Of a DNA stretch of 64,000 nucleotides, positions 43,077 to 52,576 are shown piece after piece. The stretch comes from SMBSF63 sp034003545 (GTDB lineage: Bacteria; Chloroflexota; Anaerolineae; Anaerolineales; Anaerolineaceae): positions 32,673 to 96,672 of the forward strand of contig CAYURM010000009.1 in NCBI GenBank assembly GCA_964447155.1. Reading direction: 5' to 3'. The notes beneath the pieces were generated by a model. It searched no databases. It worked only from the letters and a program-made list of their open reading frames with translations, and had not been told where the DNA came from. The first letter of the stretch is position 1, and each line of letters begins with the position of its first letter. Position numbers and translations under genes: made by a program.

Positions 43077-44257
43077 CAGCCGCTTCTTTCCGCTTGCTGG
43101 TGCCCGCATTTCGCGCAGAATTTTGCGCCGGTGCGTAATGGCGCACCGCATTTTGTGCAGAATTGCTGTTTCACCGCGCTTTGAGGAGGCACCTGTGGCA
43201 GCATTTCGGTCTTTTCCTCTTTCTCTACCGGCGATTCTTCTACGACCTCCTCCCCCGGGAAACCAATGCGGAACAGCAATTTGGAAAGCTCAATGCCATT
43301 CACGGCCGTCAACTGCAGCCAGGTTCTCCCATCTTTCCCGGGTGCGGCTTCCAGCACCAGATTGGTGCCCACCCCAACCACAAAAACCAGATGAAAACCC
43401 GTAACCTCTTCTTCCAACTGACGGATCGCACAGGAACCAAAAGACAGCATCGGGACGAGGGCATCGGCCAGCGCCACAACAAAATCATTGGGATAATAGA
43501 GCCCTTCCTTATTGCGATCCAGATAGCCCATACCAGCCAATTCATCCAGCAGCTCCGCAAACCCCTCTTCGCTGACCGTAAAATCCAGATTGGGGAATAG
43601 ATAGGGCAATAGCGCAGACATCCACATCAAATCATCCCCCAGCTGAATTTCCATTACCCGCTGCCAGAGGGACTGTGATGTGAACGCAAAGGAAACCTGC
43701 CTGTCATTTTGCAGCTTGCCTGCGATCCTCAAGGTGTAGATCCAGTCCAGCACACAGCAAAAAACAAGAGCGCCTTTTGAAGGCAAAGTCAAGGCAAATT
43801 CCAAGCCTTCCAGCCGCGGGCCAATCATTAAATGTTCCAGCAGGGCATCCGACACCTGAGCGGGCGAAACACCCGGCCGGATCACATACCGCTCTTCCGC
43901 CTTGCGTTCGGTGAAGATGACCAACTCGTCATCGTGGAAGCCGTCTGCACTGTACATTTCGGTGATCAGGACCTCCTGTAAATCTCCCAGCACAAGCTGC
44001 ACGCTTGTTTTGGGCTGTAAGAGGGCCTGCAGGGCCGCCTTGCCCCCCGCGCTCAAACCCGACAAACCCGGATCAGCGTTTTCTTCCAGCCAGCCGCTTG
44101 CTTTCAAGGCAGCTGACGGTTGATTGCGCATGGTCGCCCCATCCCTGGTATCCACAGGCGGTAGGGGTGACGACTCGCTGCGCTGTGTGCCAATCAGCAT
44201 CAATAACTGACTCAATTCCTCTTTGGTCACCTGCAAGGGCTGCAATCCTGCTGTCAT
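43076..44257 (-). CDS. Uncharacterised protein with C-terminal zinc ribbon
   Basis: A 393-residue soluble protein. Residues about 80-340 contain two alpha/beta repeats (VLITEMYSADGFHDDELVIF; LVLEAAPGKDGRTWLQL) and hydrophobic helices, and the last 30 residues form a zinc ribbon, FCTKCGAPLRTGAKFCAKCG (20 residues). The gross layout is reminiscent of EspG-like chaperones but no relationship can be shown. Its ATG overlaps the stop of the giant protein by 4 bp, and its stop touches the next start. It is likely a dedicated partner of the 1103-residue protein. Confidence 0.75.
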   Translation of the reverse strand: MTAGLQPLQVTKEELSQLLMLIGTQRSESSPLPPVDTRDGATMRNQPSAALKASGWLEENADPGLSGLSAGGKAALQALLQPKTSVQLVLGDLQEVLITEMYSADGFHDDELVIFTERKAEERYVIRPGVSPAQVSDALLEHLMIGPRLEGLEFALTLPSKGALVFCCVLDWIYTLRIAGKLQNDRQVSFAFTSQSLWQRVMEIQLGDDLMWMSALLPYLFPNLDFTVSEEGFAELLDELAGMGYLDRNKEGLYYPNDFVVALADALVPMLSFGSCAIRQLEEEVTGFHLVFVVGVGTNLVLEAAPGKDGRTWLQLTAVNGIELSKLLFRIGFPGEEVVEESPVEKEEKTEMLPQVPPQSAVKQQFCTKCGAPLRTGAKFCAKCGHQQAERSG

Positions 44258-47200
44258 CTGCCACCTCCCAGATCAGACGGTAAATCCAGATATTCTATGT
44301 AGTTCTTCCAGACATCATCCAGTTCACCCCCACTGAGGTGATAATTAGGATCATTTTTCAAGCGCATCACCTTATCCATCCAGTCCGGCATTTGACTGCC
44401 TGATCCAGCATTCTGTGCTTTCCATACACGCACAGCATGCTTACCTTCCAGACGCAGCACAGTCAATGGGTCCAGCGGTCCGCCCGTCTCATTCACCCGC
44501 GCATCCACATGGCAGTGAATCAACTGCCGCACATCGGCCGCAATATCTTCTGATATTGCCGAAAAACGCGGGGCTGCTTCCATCTGCCCAAGATCTTTCA
44601 TCAGCCTCTCTTGCATCGGTGCTGCATCCGGGTGTGCATTGAACATCACGCCGCCATCCTCCAAACGTACGGCACTCTGTCCGTGAGAGGTCATATCCGC
44701 CTTATGCCAGTGGGTCAGCCCCTCGCTGCTGTAACCCTCCGGAATAGGGGCATCTGGACTGGCAGGTACACCGGTAAACATACTCACTTCCGCTGTGTCT
44801 GCATTCACCCCAGCTTGCCGCAAAGCGTCATCGAAATGTGACTTGAACAACTCTTCCGCCTGACGGCCTGCCGACCCAACGACATCACCGTCTCTTGCAA
44901 TCACGGTCGCATCCCAATCCGTGTAACGACCCACAGCCTGTGGATTCAACGGCCGCGCCCCCGTCCCGCTTACAGTCACGTTCTTGATGTAACTACTGGC
45001 CGACTGCCCGTTCAGGTCAACCTTATCCAGTGCCTGAAAAGCCTCCACAGTGGCGTTTTTAGCGATCTTGTCCCGCGTCTGGTTTACAACCTGCTGCACC
45101 CGGTTTGGCACCAGGCCATCCTGCACAGCTTGCTTGTAAGATGGGTTGTTCATCAGGCTCCTGGCAACCTCATCTTGTGGTGTTAACGGATAAGAAGGAT
45201 TCCCCGGAGACAGGACATTGTTGATATGCGGATTGACCTGCGATCCTTCCTCAATGATACGCCGCACATCATCAGCAAGGCCGCTATCAAGCTGGCTGAT
45301 GCGCTCCAGCCCATTTTCCATCCCAACCCGCATCAGGACATTGCTCTCCGGTGGACGGTAAACGGGACCAGCCAGATTGGTCTGTGCGCCATTTCCCCAA
45401 CTTGACTTAACGACAGGCAGATTAGCGGCTGGTTTGGGGACCTCCACCAGCTTTGCGCCCGCGCCCTGCCATAAATGTACCGGCATCTCCGGATCGTCCC
45501 GAAAGTCAGCTATCGTCTTCTCGGCACCGACATTGAGCCGCTTCTCAAGGTATTTTTGGGCTGCCTTGCCGATCACGGATGGGCTATTTTGCCGATGGCC
45601 TTTTCCACTCAGGTAATCCAGTCCCAGCGATAATCCCGCATCCTTCATCACTGACCAGGCAGCCTCTGTGCCGGTTTTCCCCAGCATCATCGCCCGCCGG
45701 CGGGCATAGATCGCACTGACAAGTGCCTTGGTGGGCATAATGATCAGGTTGGAAGCCCCCTGGGTAAGCAGATCGACTGTGACCTCTGCGGCGGCCATTT
45801 TATGGCTGCGCAGGATACTGTTGACCTCGGCTTCCCGACGTTGATTGGCATCCCACATGCGCTTCCATTCCGCACGCACTTCATCCTCGCGGTCCAGCAC
45901 CAAACGTGAATTGATCATTCTTTCTAAGCGCTGCAGTCCGTCGGCATCCCATTTCCCATCACGATATACAACCTCTTGCAAATCGTCCAGCAAGTCCACC
46001 AGGTATTCACTGTTTTCATGCTTCTTTACCGTTTCCAACAGTTTATTGCGGTAGCGTTTCCATTCCGCTTCCAAAGCGTTCTGGTTGGCACCCTCTGCCC
46101 GTTGGCGGGCCTGCTGGCGGGCTTTCACTTCATCATTGCGCTGCATCTGGTCTTCATACCAGGCCTGGCGGTCTCTGGCCTCTTGTGCGTCACGACGTTC
46201 CTCCGCCAGGGCACTGCCCTTTGCCGCCAGCCACTCCGCCCATAGCCAGGCGCCGATCAAAGCCGTCGTGCCCACTGCCGAGGCAGTCTGCGCCCCGGCC
46301 GGGATGCGGTTGGGCGCGTCATCCGGCGAGGCAAAACCGTCCACCTCCACATTCATTGCCGCCACGCGCACATCCCCCGTCGCGCCATCCAAAACTGTCA
46401 CCTGCACAGTATGCGTCCCCGGCGGCAGATTGGGAAAATTGAAAGTCGCAGAATTCCCCAGTACATTGTCCTGACCGGCAGCATACCCATCCATTTCCCA
46501 TAAAACAGTCAACATGCCAACTTCATCGTTATCCCGCTGGATATTCACCCGGCAGTCAATATCCTGCCCGCTGGCTATACTGTCATCACAGCCCGCGCTG
46601 ATCGAGAAACGCGCGTTCGGACTGTCCGAGAGGGAAGGCGCTTCTTCCAGTTGAGGCTGATCTGCCTGCCCCTGATCTGGAGGATCATAACTTCCCGGTT
46701 CAGAGAAAGCCGGGATCTGCTTTTCATTCCCCTTGTCATCAAAATCCAGGTCACCATACCAGAAGTCTTGTTCATTGTTGGGATCGTTTTCCAGATTTAC
46801 TTTAAATATCTCAGCATTGTGATAACAAAGATCCTTTGTTCGCTCGGTCCAACGATTCGTGATATCAAAACCTGATACACCTTTAAAATTGGTGTACATA
46901 GCAAAATACTCCATCCCGATCTCATAAGTAATTGTATTTTGCTCAACCTGTGGAGTATTTCCTGAAGTATTGATGGCACTGTACGTGTACGTTACCTGCA
47001 TTGTGCCGCAGGAACCATTGCAATACTCTTCATTGCTGGCAACCCGCAGGAATCCATCGCTGTTATACACCCCTTTCCCGGATTCAACTTCACCCTCAAC
47101 CCAGATTTCATGCAATTCCTCAAAACCGTTCAAACTGGGGTTGCCGTCAACCGTATTCCAGGTATGGTCTGCAAGACGCCCTGTTGATTTTCCATGCAGG

Positions 47201-47565
47201 CTGAATGTACCAGAAACATCCCCTTTTTCCCCGGTTTCTACAACCAGAGAATAGTCTCCCCGGTCTATATCAAACAAAAAGCCATTGGACATTTTGGGAT
47301 GGCCCATCCATAGATCAAGATGGCCCTCCACACAATGCGGGACAAACAGCATCTCGCGGCTGTACTTCATATCATCAGGGTTATATCGAATTGAAAAATC
47401 CTGGTGATAATACTCAGTAATATCAGGAACATCCACCACAATGCGCCCCTGGTCAGGGCGTTCCACCGGCCCCGCCGACACCGGCTGGAATACTCCCCAC
47501 AGCAATGAAAACAGAATCGCAGAAACCGCGCAGCAGCGAAGAACGCCCAGGCTTCTCTTTTTCAT
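44254..47565 (-). CDS. Large secreted/membrane-anchored multidomain protein, toxin-like C-terminus
   Basis: A protein of 1103 residues: signal peptide (1-31), a beta-rich extracellular region (about 40-300) with several cysteines, an acidic Pro/Gln linker, a PKD/Ig-like domain (about 330-415, WEMDGYAAG, LPPGTHTVQVTV), one membrane helix (about 432-452), a long charged coiled coil (about 455-625), a hydrophobic segment (about 640-675), and a C-terminal globular region. Residues 866-886 (SGTGARP...YTDWDA) fit the nucleotidyltransferase pattern hG[GS]-x9-13-Dh[DE]h. The layout resembles polymorphic toxins with a variable C-terminus, but this is inference. Second gene of a four-gene operon. Confidence 0.8.
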   Translation of the reverse strand: MKKRSLGVLRCCAVSAILFSLLWGVFQPVSAGPVERPDQGRIVVDVPDITEYYHQDFSIRYNPDDMKYSREMLFVPHCVEGHLDLWMGHPKMSNGFLFDIDRGDYSLVVETGEKGDVSGTFSLHGKSTGRLADHTWNTVDGNPSLNGFEELHEIWVEGEVESGKGVYNSDGFLRVASNEEYCNGSCGTMQVTYTYSAINTSGNTPQVEQNTITYEIGMEYFAMYTNFKGVSGFDITNRWTERTKDLCYHNAEIFKVNLENDPNNEQDFWYGDLDFDDKGNEKQIPAFSEPGSYDPPDQGQADQPQLEEAPSLSDSPNARFSISAGCDDSIASGQDIDCRVNIQRDNDEVGMLTVLWEMDGYAAGQDNVLGNSATFNFPNLPPGTHTVQVTVLDGATGDVRVAAMNVEVDGFASPDDAPNRIPAGAQTASAVGTTALIGAWLWAEWLAAKGSALAEERRDAQEARDRQAWYEDQMQRNDEVKARQQARQRAEGANQNALEAEWKRYRNKLLETVKKHENSEYLVDLLDDLQEVVYRDGKWDADGLQRLERMINSRLVLDREDEVRAEWKRMWDANQRREAEVNSILRSHKMAAAEVTVDLLTQGASNLIIMPTKALVSAIYARRRAMMLGKTGTEAAWSVMKDAGLSLGLDYLSGKGHRQNSPSVIGKAAQKYLEKRLNVGAEKTIADFRDDPEMPVHLWQGAGAKLVEVPKPAANLPVVKSSWGNGAQTNLAGPVYRPPESNVLMRVGMENGLERISQLDSGLADDVRRIIEEGSQVNPHINNVLSPGNPSYPLTPQDEVARSLMNNPSYKQAVQDGLVPNRVQQVVNQTRDKIAKNATVEAFQALDKVDLNGQSASSYIKNVTVSGTGARPLNPQAVGRYTDWDATVIARDGDVVGSAGRQAEELFKSHFDDALRQAGVNADTAEVSMFTGVPASPDAPIPEGYSSEGLTHWHKADMTSHGQSAVRLEDGGVMFNAHPDAAPMQERLMKDLGQMEAAPRFSAISEDIAADVRQLIHCHVDARVNETGGPLDPLTVLRLEGKHAVRVWKAQNAGSGSQMPDWMDKVMRLKNDPNYHLSGGELDDVWKNYIEYLDLPSDLGGGR

Positions 47566-47596
47566 CTACCCTCCCTGATGTACCAAAAAAACTTTT

Positions 47597-48649
47597 CTAC
47601 TTCGCCTCCACGCGCAAGGACTGAACCACCGCGTCAAGCACCTCCAGTTTCGGCTGGTATTCATCCGCAGAGGACTCCAGCATCTCCCCATTGGTGATAA
47701 CATATTCTTTCAATGCCTCGGCCTCTGTCATCACATCCAGCGGGAGTTCCCAGTTGTCTTCACTGAGCGCAGGATGGCGCAGATCAAAATGGGCATACAC
47801 ATAGAAATGGCCATCGTCTGTCAGGCCGTTGTAGTAATAATCAATCGCTTTATTATTGATCGCGGAAGTATTCTGCACCGCATACACCGTCACAGAGCGC
47901 AGGCCGCTGCCATTCTGAAAGTCAAAATAGGTGACGTTGATATTCATCTCCTGATGCGGGCAGGGGAAATCCCAGGTGGGGATGCAGCCCCAGGCAGCCA
48001 CGCCAGGACGGTTATCGAGGGTGAACTGCAATTCCTGCATCGTATCGCTGGCAAATTCTCCCATGGGGATATAGGCATCCACCGGCACAAAATGGACGAC
48101 GCCTTTCGGATTGTCGATTTCCAGGCTGAGGTGCATGGGGTGATAATCCCAGGGCACATACCCGCCGGGCGGTTCCGGGTCTACCATCACCGCGCGCACG
48201 CCCTGCATCAGGCTCTCATCAAACCAGATTCTCACGCTGCCTTCAACGACGTTGGGGGCATCAGATGCAGCCGCTTCGCTCTGCTGCGTTGGCCATGCTG
48301 TTGGCTGCTCAACCGGCTGTTGCTGATCCGCCAACTGCCCTGCCACCTGCGTTTCCTGCGCCGAGACGGTGGCCTGTAATTCGGTCAAAGCCTGGTTCTC
48401 TACCGGCAACGGGACAGCACCTACCTGATCAACATACAAGAAATACCCGCCCGCTACGACCACAGCACAGCACAACACCAATGCAACCAAAATGATCACC
48501 ACCAGCAGCCAGCGCGGCATCCCTTTTCGTTCCGCCGGAGTAGCAGCTTGCACCGCAGAGGGTGGGACAGACTTGGTCACCGGTTGTCCGCAGACAGGGC
48601 AAAATTGATCCTCTTCCATCAAGGGAGTTTGACAATTGCTGCATTTCAT
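47597..48649 (-). CDS. Zinc-ribbon membrane-anchored protein
   Basis: A 350-residue protein: an N-terminal zinc ribbon (CSNCQTPLMEEDQFCPVCG, 3-21), one membrane helix (about 46-70, WLLVVIILVALVLCCAVVV), a Gln/Ala-rich linker, and an extracytoplasmic beta-rich domain (about 130-345). I do not recognise the outer domain. The zinc ribbon would face the cytosol. It opens the operon that continues with the 1103-residue protein 31 bp downstream. AAAGGTGG lies upstream of the start. Confidence 0.8.
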   Translation of the reverse strand: MKCSNCQTPLMEEDQFCPVCGQPVTKSVPPSAVQAATPAERKGMPRWLLVVIILVALVLCCAVVVAGGYFLYVDQVGAVPLPVENQALTELQATVSAQETQVAGQLADQQQPVEQPTAWPTQQSEAAASDAPNVVEGSVRIWFDESLMQGVRAVMVDPEPPGGYVPWDYHPMHLSLEIDNPKGVVHFVPVDAYIPMGEFASDTMQELQFTLDNRPGVAAWGCIPTWDFPCPHQEMNINVTYFDFQNGSGLRSVTVYAVQNTSAINNKAIDYYYNGLTDDGHFYVYAHFDLRHPALSEDNWELPLDVMTEAEALKEYVITNGEMLESSADEYQPKLEVLDAVVQSLRVEAK

Positions 48650-48815
48650 TGACTACCCACCTTTCACACCAACTCACCTTAAAACAATAGATCCCCTGTA
48701 AATAATTATAGAAACTTTAACTTGAAAATACAACAGGAATTTCTTTCTTCATGGAACCTAACTCTGGTTGACAGCGCGGCAAGCGCAAGATGACAATCTC
48801 CACCCCGGCGCAAAA

Positions 48816-48846
48816 CAAAAACGGGCAGATCGTCTGCCCATTTTTG
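48816..48846 (-). terminator. Rho-independent terminator of the ABC transporter gene
   Basis: Minus strand AAATGGGCAGA-cga-TCTGCCCGTTTTTG; T run on the minus-strand 3' side. Confidence 0.85.
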
Positions 48847-48869
48847 TTATTTTCGCCTATCGAAACCTA

Positions 48870-50618
48870 TCAAACAGCCACATCCAACTGCTGCTGGGCC
48901 AGCACCAGCCGCCGGTACAGGCCGTTGTTATCCAGTAATTCTGCATGGGTGCCCGCTTCCACCACTTGCTTGCCTTCCAGCACCACAATCTTGTCTGCTT
49001 TGCGGATGGTGGAAAGGCGGTGGGCAATCAGGATGGTCGTGCGTCCTACCATTAAGCGTTCCAGCGCCTGTTGGATGAGCAATTCAGTTTCGGTGTCCAC
49101 TGCTGAAGTGGCTTCATCCAGAATGAGAATCGGCGAGTCCTTGAGAATGGCGCGGGCAATTGACAGGCGCTGCTTCTGACCGCCAGACAGGCGCGTGCCG
49201 CGTTCACCAACCAGGGTATCGTAACCATCCGGCAGCTCGTTAATGAACTCATCGGCATTGGCGGCATGGGCGGCGGCGATCATCTCTTCCTCGCTAGCCT
49301 CAGGACGCCCAAAGAGGATATTCTCGCGCACCGTGCCATGGAACAGGAACACATCCTGCAAAACAATGCTGATCTGCTTACGCAGGCTGTCCAGACGGAT
49401 ATCGCGGATATCGCGGCCGTCCAGGGTGATACGCCCCTCTACCACATCATAAAAACGCGGGATCAAACTGACCATTGTGGTTTTGCCCACCCCGGTCGGT
49501 CCCACCAGCGCCACCATCTGATGCGCCGGGATCTCCAGCTGAATATGCTCCAAAACCGTATCCCCTGCCTGAAAATGAAAGGAAACATCTTCAAAGCGTA
49601 TCTGTCCCTGCACCTTGCCCTGCAACGGGACGGCATCCGCGGCATTGAGCGGTTCCGGTTCTTCTGCCAGCAGGCCGGCCAGACGATCTGCGCCGGCCAG
49701 TGCGTCCTGAATCGCCTCCCAGGCATTGCTCAAATTGCGCACCGGTTGGTAAAACATCTCAAGGTAGAGGAAAAAGGCCACCAGATCCGCCACCGGCAAA
49801 AGACCTTGAAGCGCCAGCCGCCCGCCGAAATAGATGACCACCAGTACCCCGATAGAGGAGGTGAATTCAATAAAAGGAAGATAGACCGCCATCAAGCGCA
49901 GTGCACCAATCAGCGAGACGCGATAGCGTTGAATGCCGCGGTCAACACGTTTCTTGATCTCTCTTTCACGGGTAAAAGCCTTGATCTCGCGGATGCCGGA
50001 CAGGCTGTCATTCAGCACCGCATTCAACTCGCCCAATTCCTTCTGGCGAAAAACAAAGGCCGGGCGCACCCGTTTGGCATAGTATTTCAGAGAAAAAATA
50101 ATCAGGGGAATCGGCAGCAGGGAAAATAACGCCAGCTTCCAGTTCAGACTAAACAGCACGGCGCCCACCCCCAGGAAGGTCAAGGCATTCACAAATATAT
50201 CCGGCACAGCATGAGCGATCAGGTTTTCAAACAAGCCGGTATCATTGATCACCTGTGACATCATTTGCCCGGTTTGCTTGTCGTTATAAAAACGCAGGCT
50301 GAGACGCTGCAAATGGTCATAAACAAATTCGCGCGCATCGGACACTACCCCCCACCCGGCAACATGAGCCAGATACAGGCGCAGGTAGGTCAATCCGGCC
50401 CGCGCTACATAAATCGCCAGCACGAGCAACGCCAGCTGGCTGACCCTGCGCAATGTGGCGGCCGAAAGCATTTCAGTGGTGATGATATTGACCAACTGCC
50501 GGATGACCCACGGAATGAGCAATTGCGCGCCCACCAACAGCAGCATACTGATCACGGTCAGGATCAGGGCGCTTTTATATTTCCTGGCAAACACAAACAC
50601 AAATTTCAGCGATTTCAT
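48870..50618 (-). CDS. ABC exporter, fused permease and ATPase (MsbA/MDR-like half transporter)
   Basis: A 582-residue protein: six-helix transmembrane domain (about 15-310) and a nucleotide-binding domain with Walker A GPTGVGKTT, Q-loop, signature LSGGQKQR, Walker B ILILDEATSAVD and H-loop IAHRLST. It works as a homodimer or with a partner not encoded here. The substrate (lipid, peptide or drug) is not deducible. Monocistronic, with its own terminator. Confidence 0.95.
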   Translation of the reverse strand: MKSLKFVFVFARKYKSALILTVISMLLLVGAQLLIPWVIRQLVNIITTEMLSAATLRRVSQLALLVLAIYVARAGLTYLRLYLAHVAGWGVVSDAREFVYDHLQRLSLRFYNDKQTGQMMSQVINDTGLFENLIAHAVPDIFVNALTFLGVGAVLFSLNWKLALFSLLPIPLIIFSLKYYAKRVRPAFVFRQKELGELNAVLNDSLSGIREIKAFTREREIKKRVDRGIQRYRVSLIGALRLMAVYLPFIEFTSSIGVLVVIYFGGRLALQGLLPVADLVAFFLYLEMFYQPVRNLSNAWEAIQDALAGADRLAGLLAEEPEPLNAADAVPLQGKVQGQIRFEDVSFHFQAGDTVLEHIQLEIPAHQMVALVGPTGVGKTTMVSLIPRFYDVVEGRITLDGRDIRDIRLDSLRKQISIVLQDVFLFHGTVRENILFGRPEASEEEMIAAAHAANADEFINELPDGYDTLVGERGTRLSGGQKQRLSIARAILKDSPILILDEATSAVDTETELLIQQALERLMVGRTTILIAHRLSTIRKADKIVVLEGKQVVEAGTHAELLDNNGLYRRLVLAQQQLDVAV

Positions 50619-50720
50619 TTTTAAAGCACCATTTCTTTAATTGATTGGACCCATCTCTGTTGATTATACGGCAGGTTTACCCGTCTGCTGTCTTTTGCAA
50701 CAGCATGCAGCGTGCGCGGT

Positions 50721-50756
50721 AAAAAATGGAGGCTGTCCGGTCAGGGCAGCCTCCAT
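50721..50756 (-). terminator. Rho-independent terminator
   Basis: Minus strand ATGGAGGCTG-ccctgaccgga-CAGCCTCCAT followed by TTTTTT; ends the lipoprotein gene at 50798. Confidence 0.9.
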
Positions 50757-50797
50757 TCTGCATGGAGAAAGTTTTAAACCGTGGGATCCTGGTTACT

Positions 50798-51346
50798 TTA
50801 CAAAGGCGGGATGGTAACTTCCAGGGTATAGTTTACCGGCCCGGCGGGAGAGGCGACCACCGTGATGTAATAATCCTGGGTCAGGGGCAGTTTGCCCTGC
50901 CAGTAGGTGGTAACCGCATGGTCGGTTACAAAGACGGTGCCGTCCTTTCCCCAGATGATCAACAACGCTTCCGGGCCTGAGGTGAGGCGGAGGTTGACCG
51001 TCATCACCTGGTCGGCAGCAGCCCGGAGAACATAGCGGTCACGGCCGGAGGCAGACAAGCTGCCTGACTGCTGGGCAAAGATCGAGCCGGGAGCAAACGC
51101 AATGCGTACCGGTTCCGTTTCAGCAGGTGTGCTGGCGGGGACGGGGGTGTCGGCTGGCAAGGGAGTAAATGTGGGCAGGGCGGTAGCGGTGGGTAGCGGA
51201 GCATTCGTTGGTACGGAAGTATACGTGGGGAGGGCAGTTGCAGAAGGGATGGCTTGCGTAGGTTCTGCTGACAGCAAGCCGCATCCTGGCAAAACAAAGA
51301 CGGATAGCAGCAAGACAGCCCCCAACCATAATTTTTTGTATTTCAT
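50798..51346 (-). CDS. Thr/Pro-rich lipoprotein with pre-peptidase-like beta domain
   Basis: A 182-residue protein with a lipobox LPGC (Cys22), a Thr/Pro/Ala-rich stalk (about 27-80) of short TALPT/PLPT-type repeats, and a C-terminal beta-sandwich (about 85-180) with DRYVLRAAADQVMTVNL and YYITVVASPAGPVNYTLEV, the pattern of bacterial pre-peptidase C-terminal (PPC) domains. Surface-attached; ligand unknown. AAGGAG precedes the ATG. Confidence 0.85.
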   Translation of the reverse strand: MKYKKLWLGAVLLLSVFVLPGCGLLSAEPTQAIPSATALPTYTSVPTNAPLPTATALPTFTPLPADTPVPASTPAETEPVRIAFAPGSIFAQQSGSLSASGRDRYVLRAAADQVMTVNLRLTSGPEALLIIWGKDGTVFVTDHAVTTYWQGKLPLTQDYYITVVASPAGPVNYTLEVTIPPL

Positions 51347-51483
51347 TTTTTCTCCTTAATCCCAAAAAAATTCAAAGTAAGCGGACTTTATTCTACCCCC
51401 AATCTTCGACCAGCGTTTCATCGCCTGGCAGCTGCTGATGTTCCTGCCTTTTGCCCTGTTCCTGTTTGAGAAAAACAAACGGC

Positions 51484-52254
51484 TCAATCTTCAGGCTGCT
51501 CGGTATCCAGCTTGTACCCCAGACGATCGACGTTGACAATCAAATTATTCTCGGGATCGGCATCGTTGAATTTCCGGCGCAGCAGGTAGACCAGATATTT
51601 GGTGCGTTTGCGGGCATTGGCCGCGTTGGTTTCGTCTTCGCCCCACACTTCGCTGGCAATGGTTTCATAACTGACAATGGCAGGGGCGTGTTTGGCCAGC
51701 ACCGCCAGCACGGCAAATTCGCGCTGGGTCAGGCTGATCGTATGCTCACCGAAAATCACTTCCTGGTTCATCTGGTCGATAATCAAACCCACCTGCGGGA
51801 AAACGAAACGGCTGATCTCTTTGGGCTTCTGCGCGCGGCGCAGCACGGCGCGCACCCGCTCGATCAACTCCTCCGAGTGGAAGGGCTTGGTGACATAGTC
51901 ATCCACCCCCGCCTGAAAACCGCGCACCACATCCTGCTTTCTGCCCAGCGCCGAGATGAACATGACCGGCACTTCCGTCATCTGGCGGATGTATTTCAGC
52001 GTCTCCCATCCGTCCATATCCGGCATCATGATATCCAGCAGCACCATATCAGGTTCGTATTTGACGATCTTCTTCAACGCTTCTTCGCCATCCATGGCGC
52101 TGACCACGTTGAATCCTGCAATGCGGAAAATCTGCTTCAACAGAAAGATGGTATCGCTCTCATCTTCTACAACCATCACCCGCTGTCGTTCGACAGATTC
52201 CACCTGATCCAGGTCTATCCCAATATTGGCTGTGGGGGTTTTATATATTGTCAT
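51484..52254 (-). CDS. OmpR-family response regulator
   Basis: A 256-residue protein. The receiver domain (about 25-140) has Glu30/Asp31, phospho-acceptor Asp74 (LLDIMMP), Ser97 region and Lys (YVTKPF). The winged-helix output domain (about 155-250) has LTQREFAVLAVLAKHAPAIV and NVDRLGYKL. A 24-residue N-terminal extension precedes the receiver. No kinase is adjacent. It has a well-formed sigma70-type promoter 190 bp upstream with a possible operator. Confidence 0.93.
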   Translation of the reverse strand: MTIYKTPTANIGIDLDQVESVERQRVMVVEDESDTIFLLKQIFRIAGFNVVSAMDGEEALKKIVKYEPDMVLLDIMMPDMDGWETLKYIRQMTEVPVMFISALGRKQDVVRGFQAGVDDYVTKPFHSEELIERVRAVLRRAQKPKEISRFVFPQVGLIIDQMNQEVIFGEHTISLTQREFAVLAVLAKHAPAIVSYETIASEVWGEDETNAANARKRTKYLVYLLRRKFNDADPENNLIVNVDRLGYKLDTEQPED

Positions 52255-52441
52255 AGCACCACTCCAGATCCCCTGTCATGAAACAAAATACCGGCCTCAA
52301 ACCGGCCGGTTTCGCTACTTGCTCCCCAAACACCCAGCCCCGCAGGGCAAGCGACCAAATGAGGTGTTCGAATCATCGCATCCTGTTCCTGTTTGCGCGA
52401 ACCACTGTTGCAAAACAGTACGCCCACAGTTGTATAGTAGT

Positions 52442-52470
52442 AATATACAATGCCCGAATCGCTTTGTCAA
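52442..52470 (-). promoter_or_regulatory. Sigma70-type promoter of the OmpR-like gene
   Basis: Minus strand TTGACA (52470-52465), 17-nt spacer, TATATT (52447-52442). It leaves a leader of about 180 nt before the start codon. Confidence 0.7.
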
Positions 52471-52471
52471 C

Positions 52472-52485
52472 GGTACAAACGTACC
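52472..52485. promoter_or_regulatory. Possible operator next to the -35 box
   Basis: GGTAC-aaac-GTACC, a perfect short palindrome ending 2 bp from the -35 hexamer of the OmpR-like gene; a position typical of a regulator site. Confidence 0.4.
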
Positions 52486-52576
52486 TCTCACCCTATTTTT
52501 AACTCGTTTCATCCTCTCCTTTTTCGGTTTACAATAAAAGAAAACTCCGCACCTCGCGGGAATTGGGAGGGGTACC

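Noticed and set aside
52355..52400. tRNA-like T-loop GTTCGAATC near 52369
   Set aside because: The flanking bases do not form a T stem and no acceptor or anticodon arm could be built around it.
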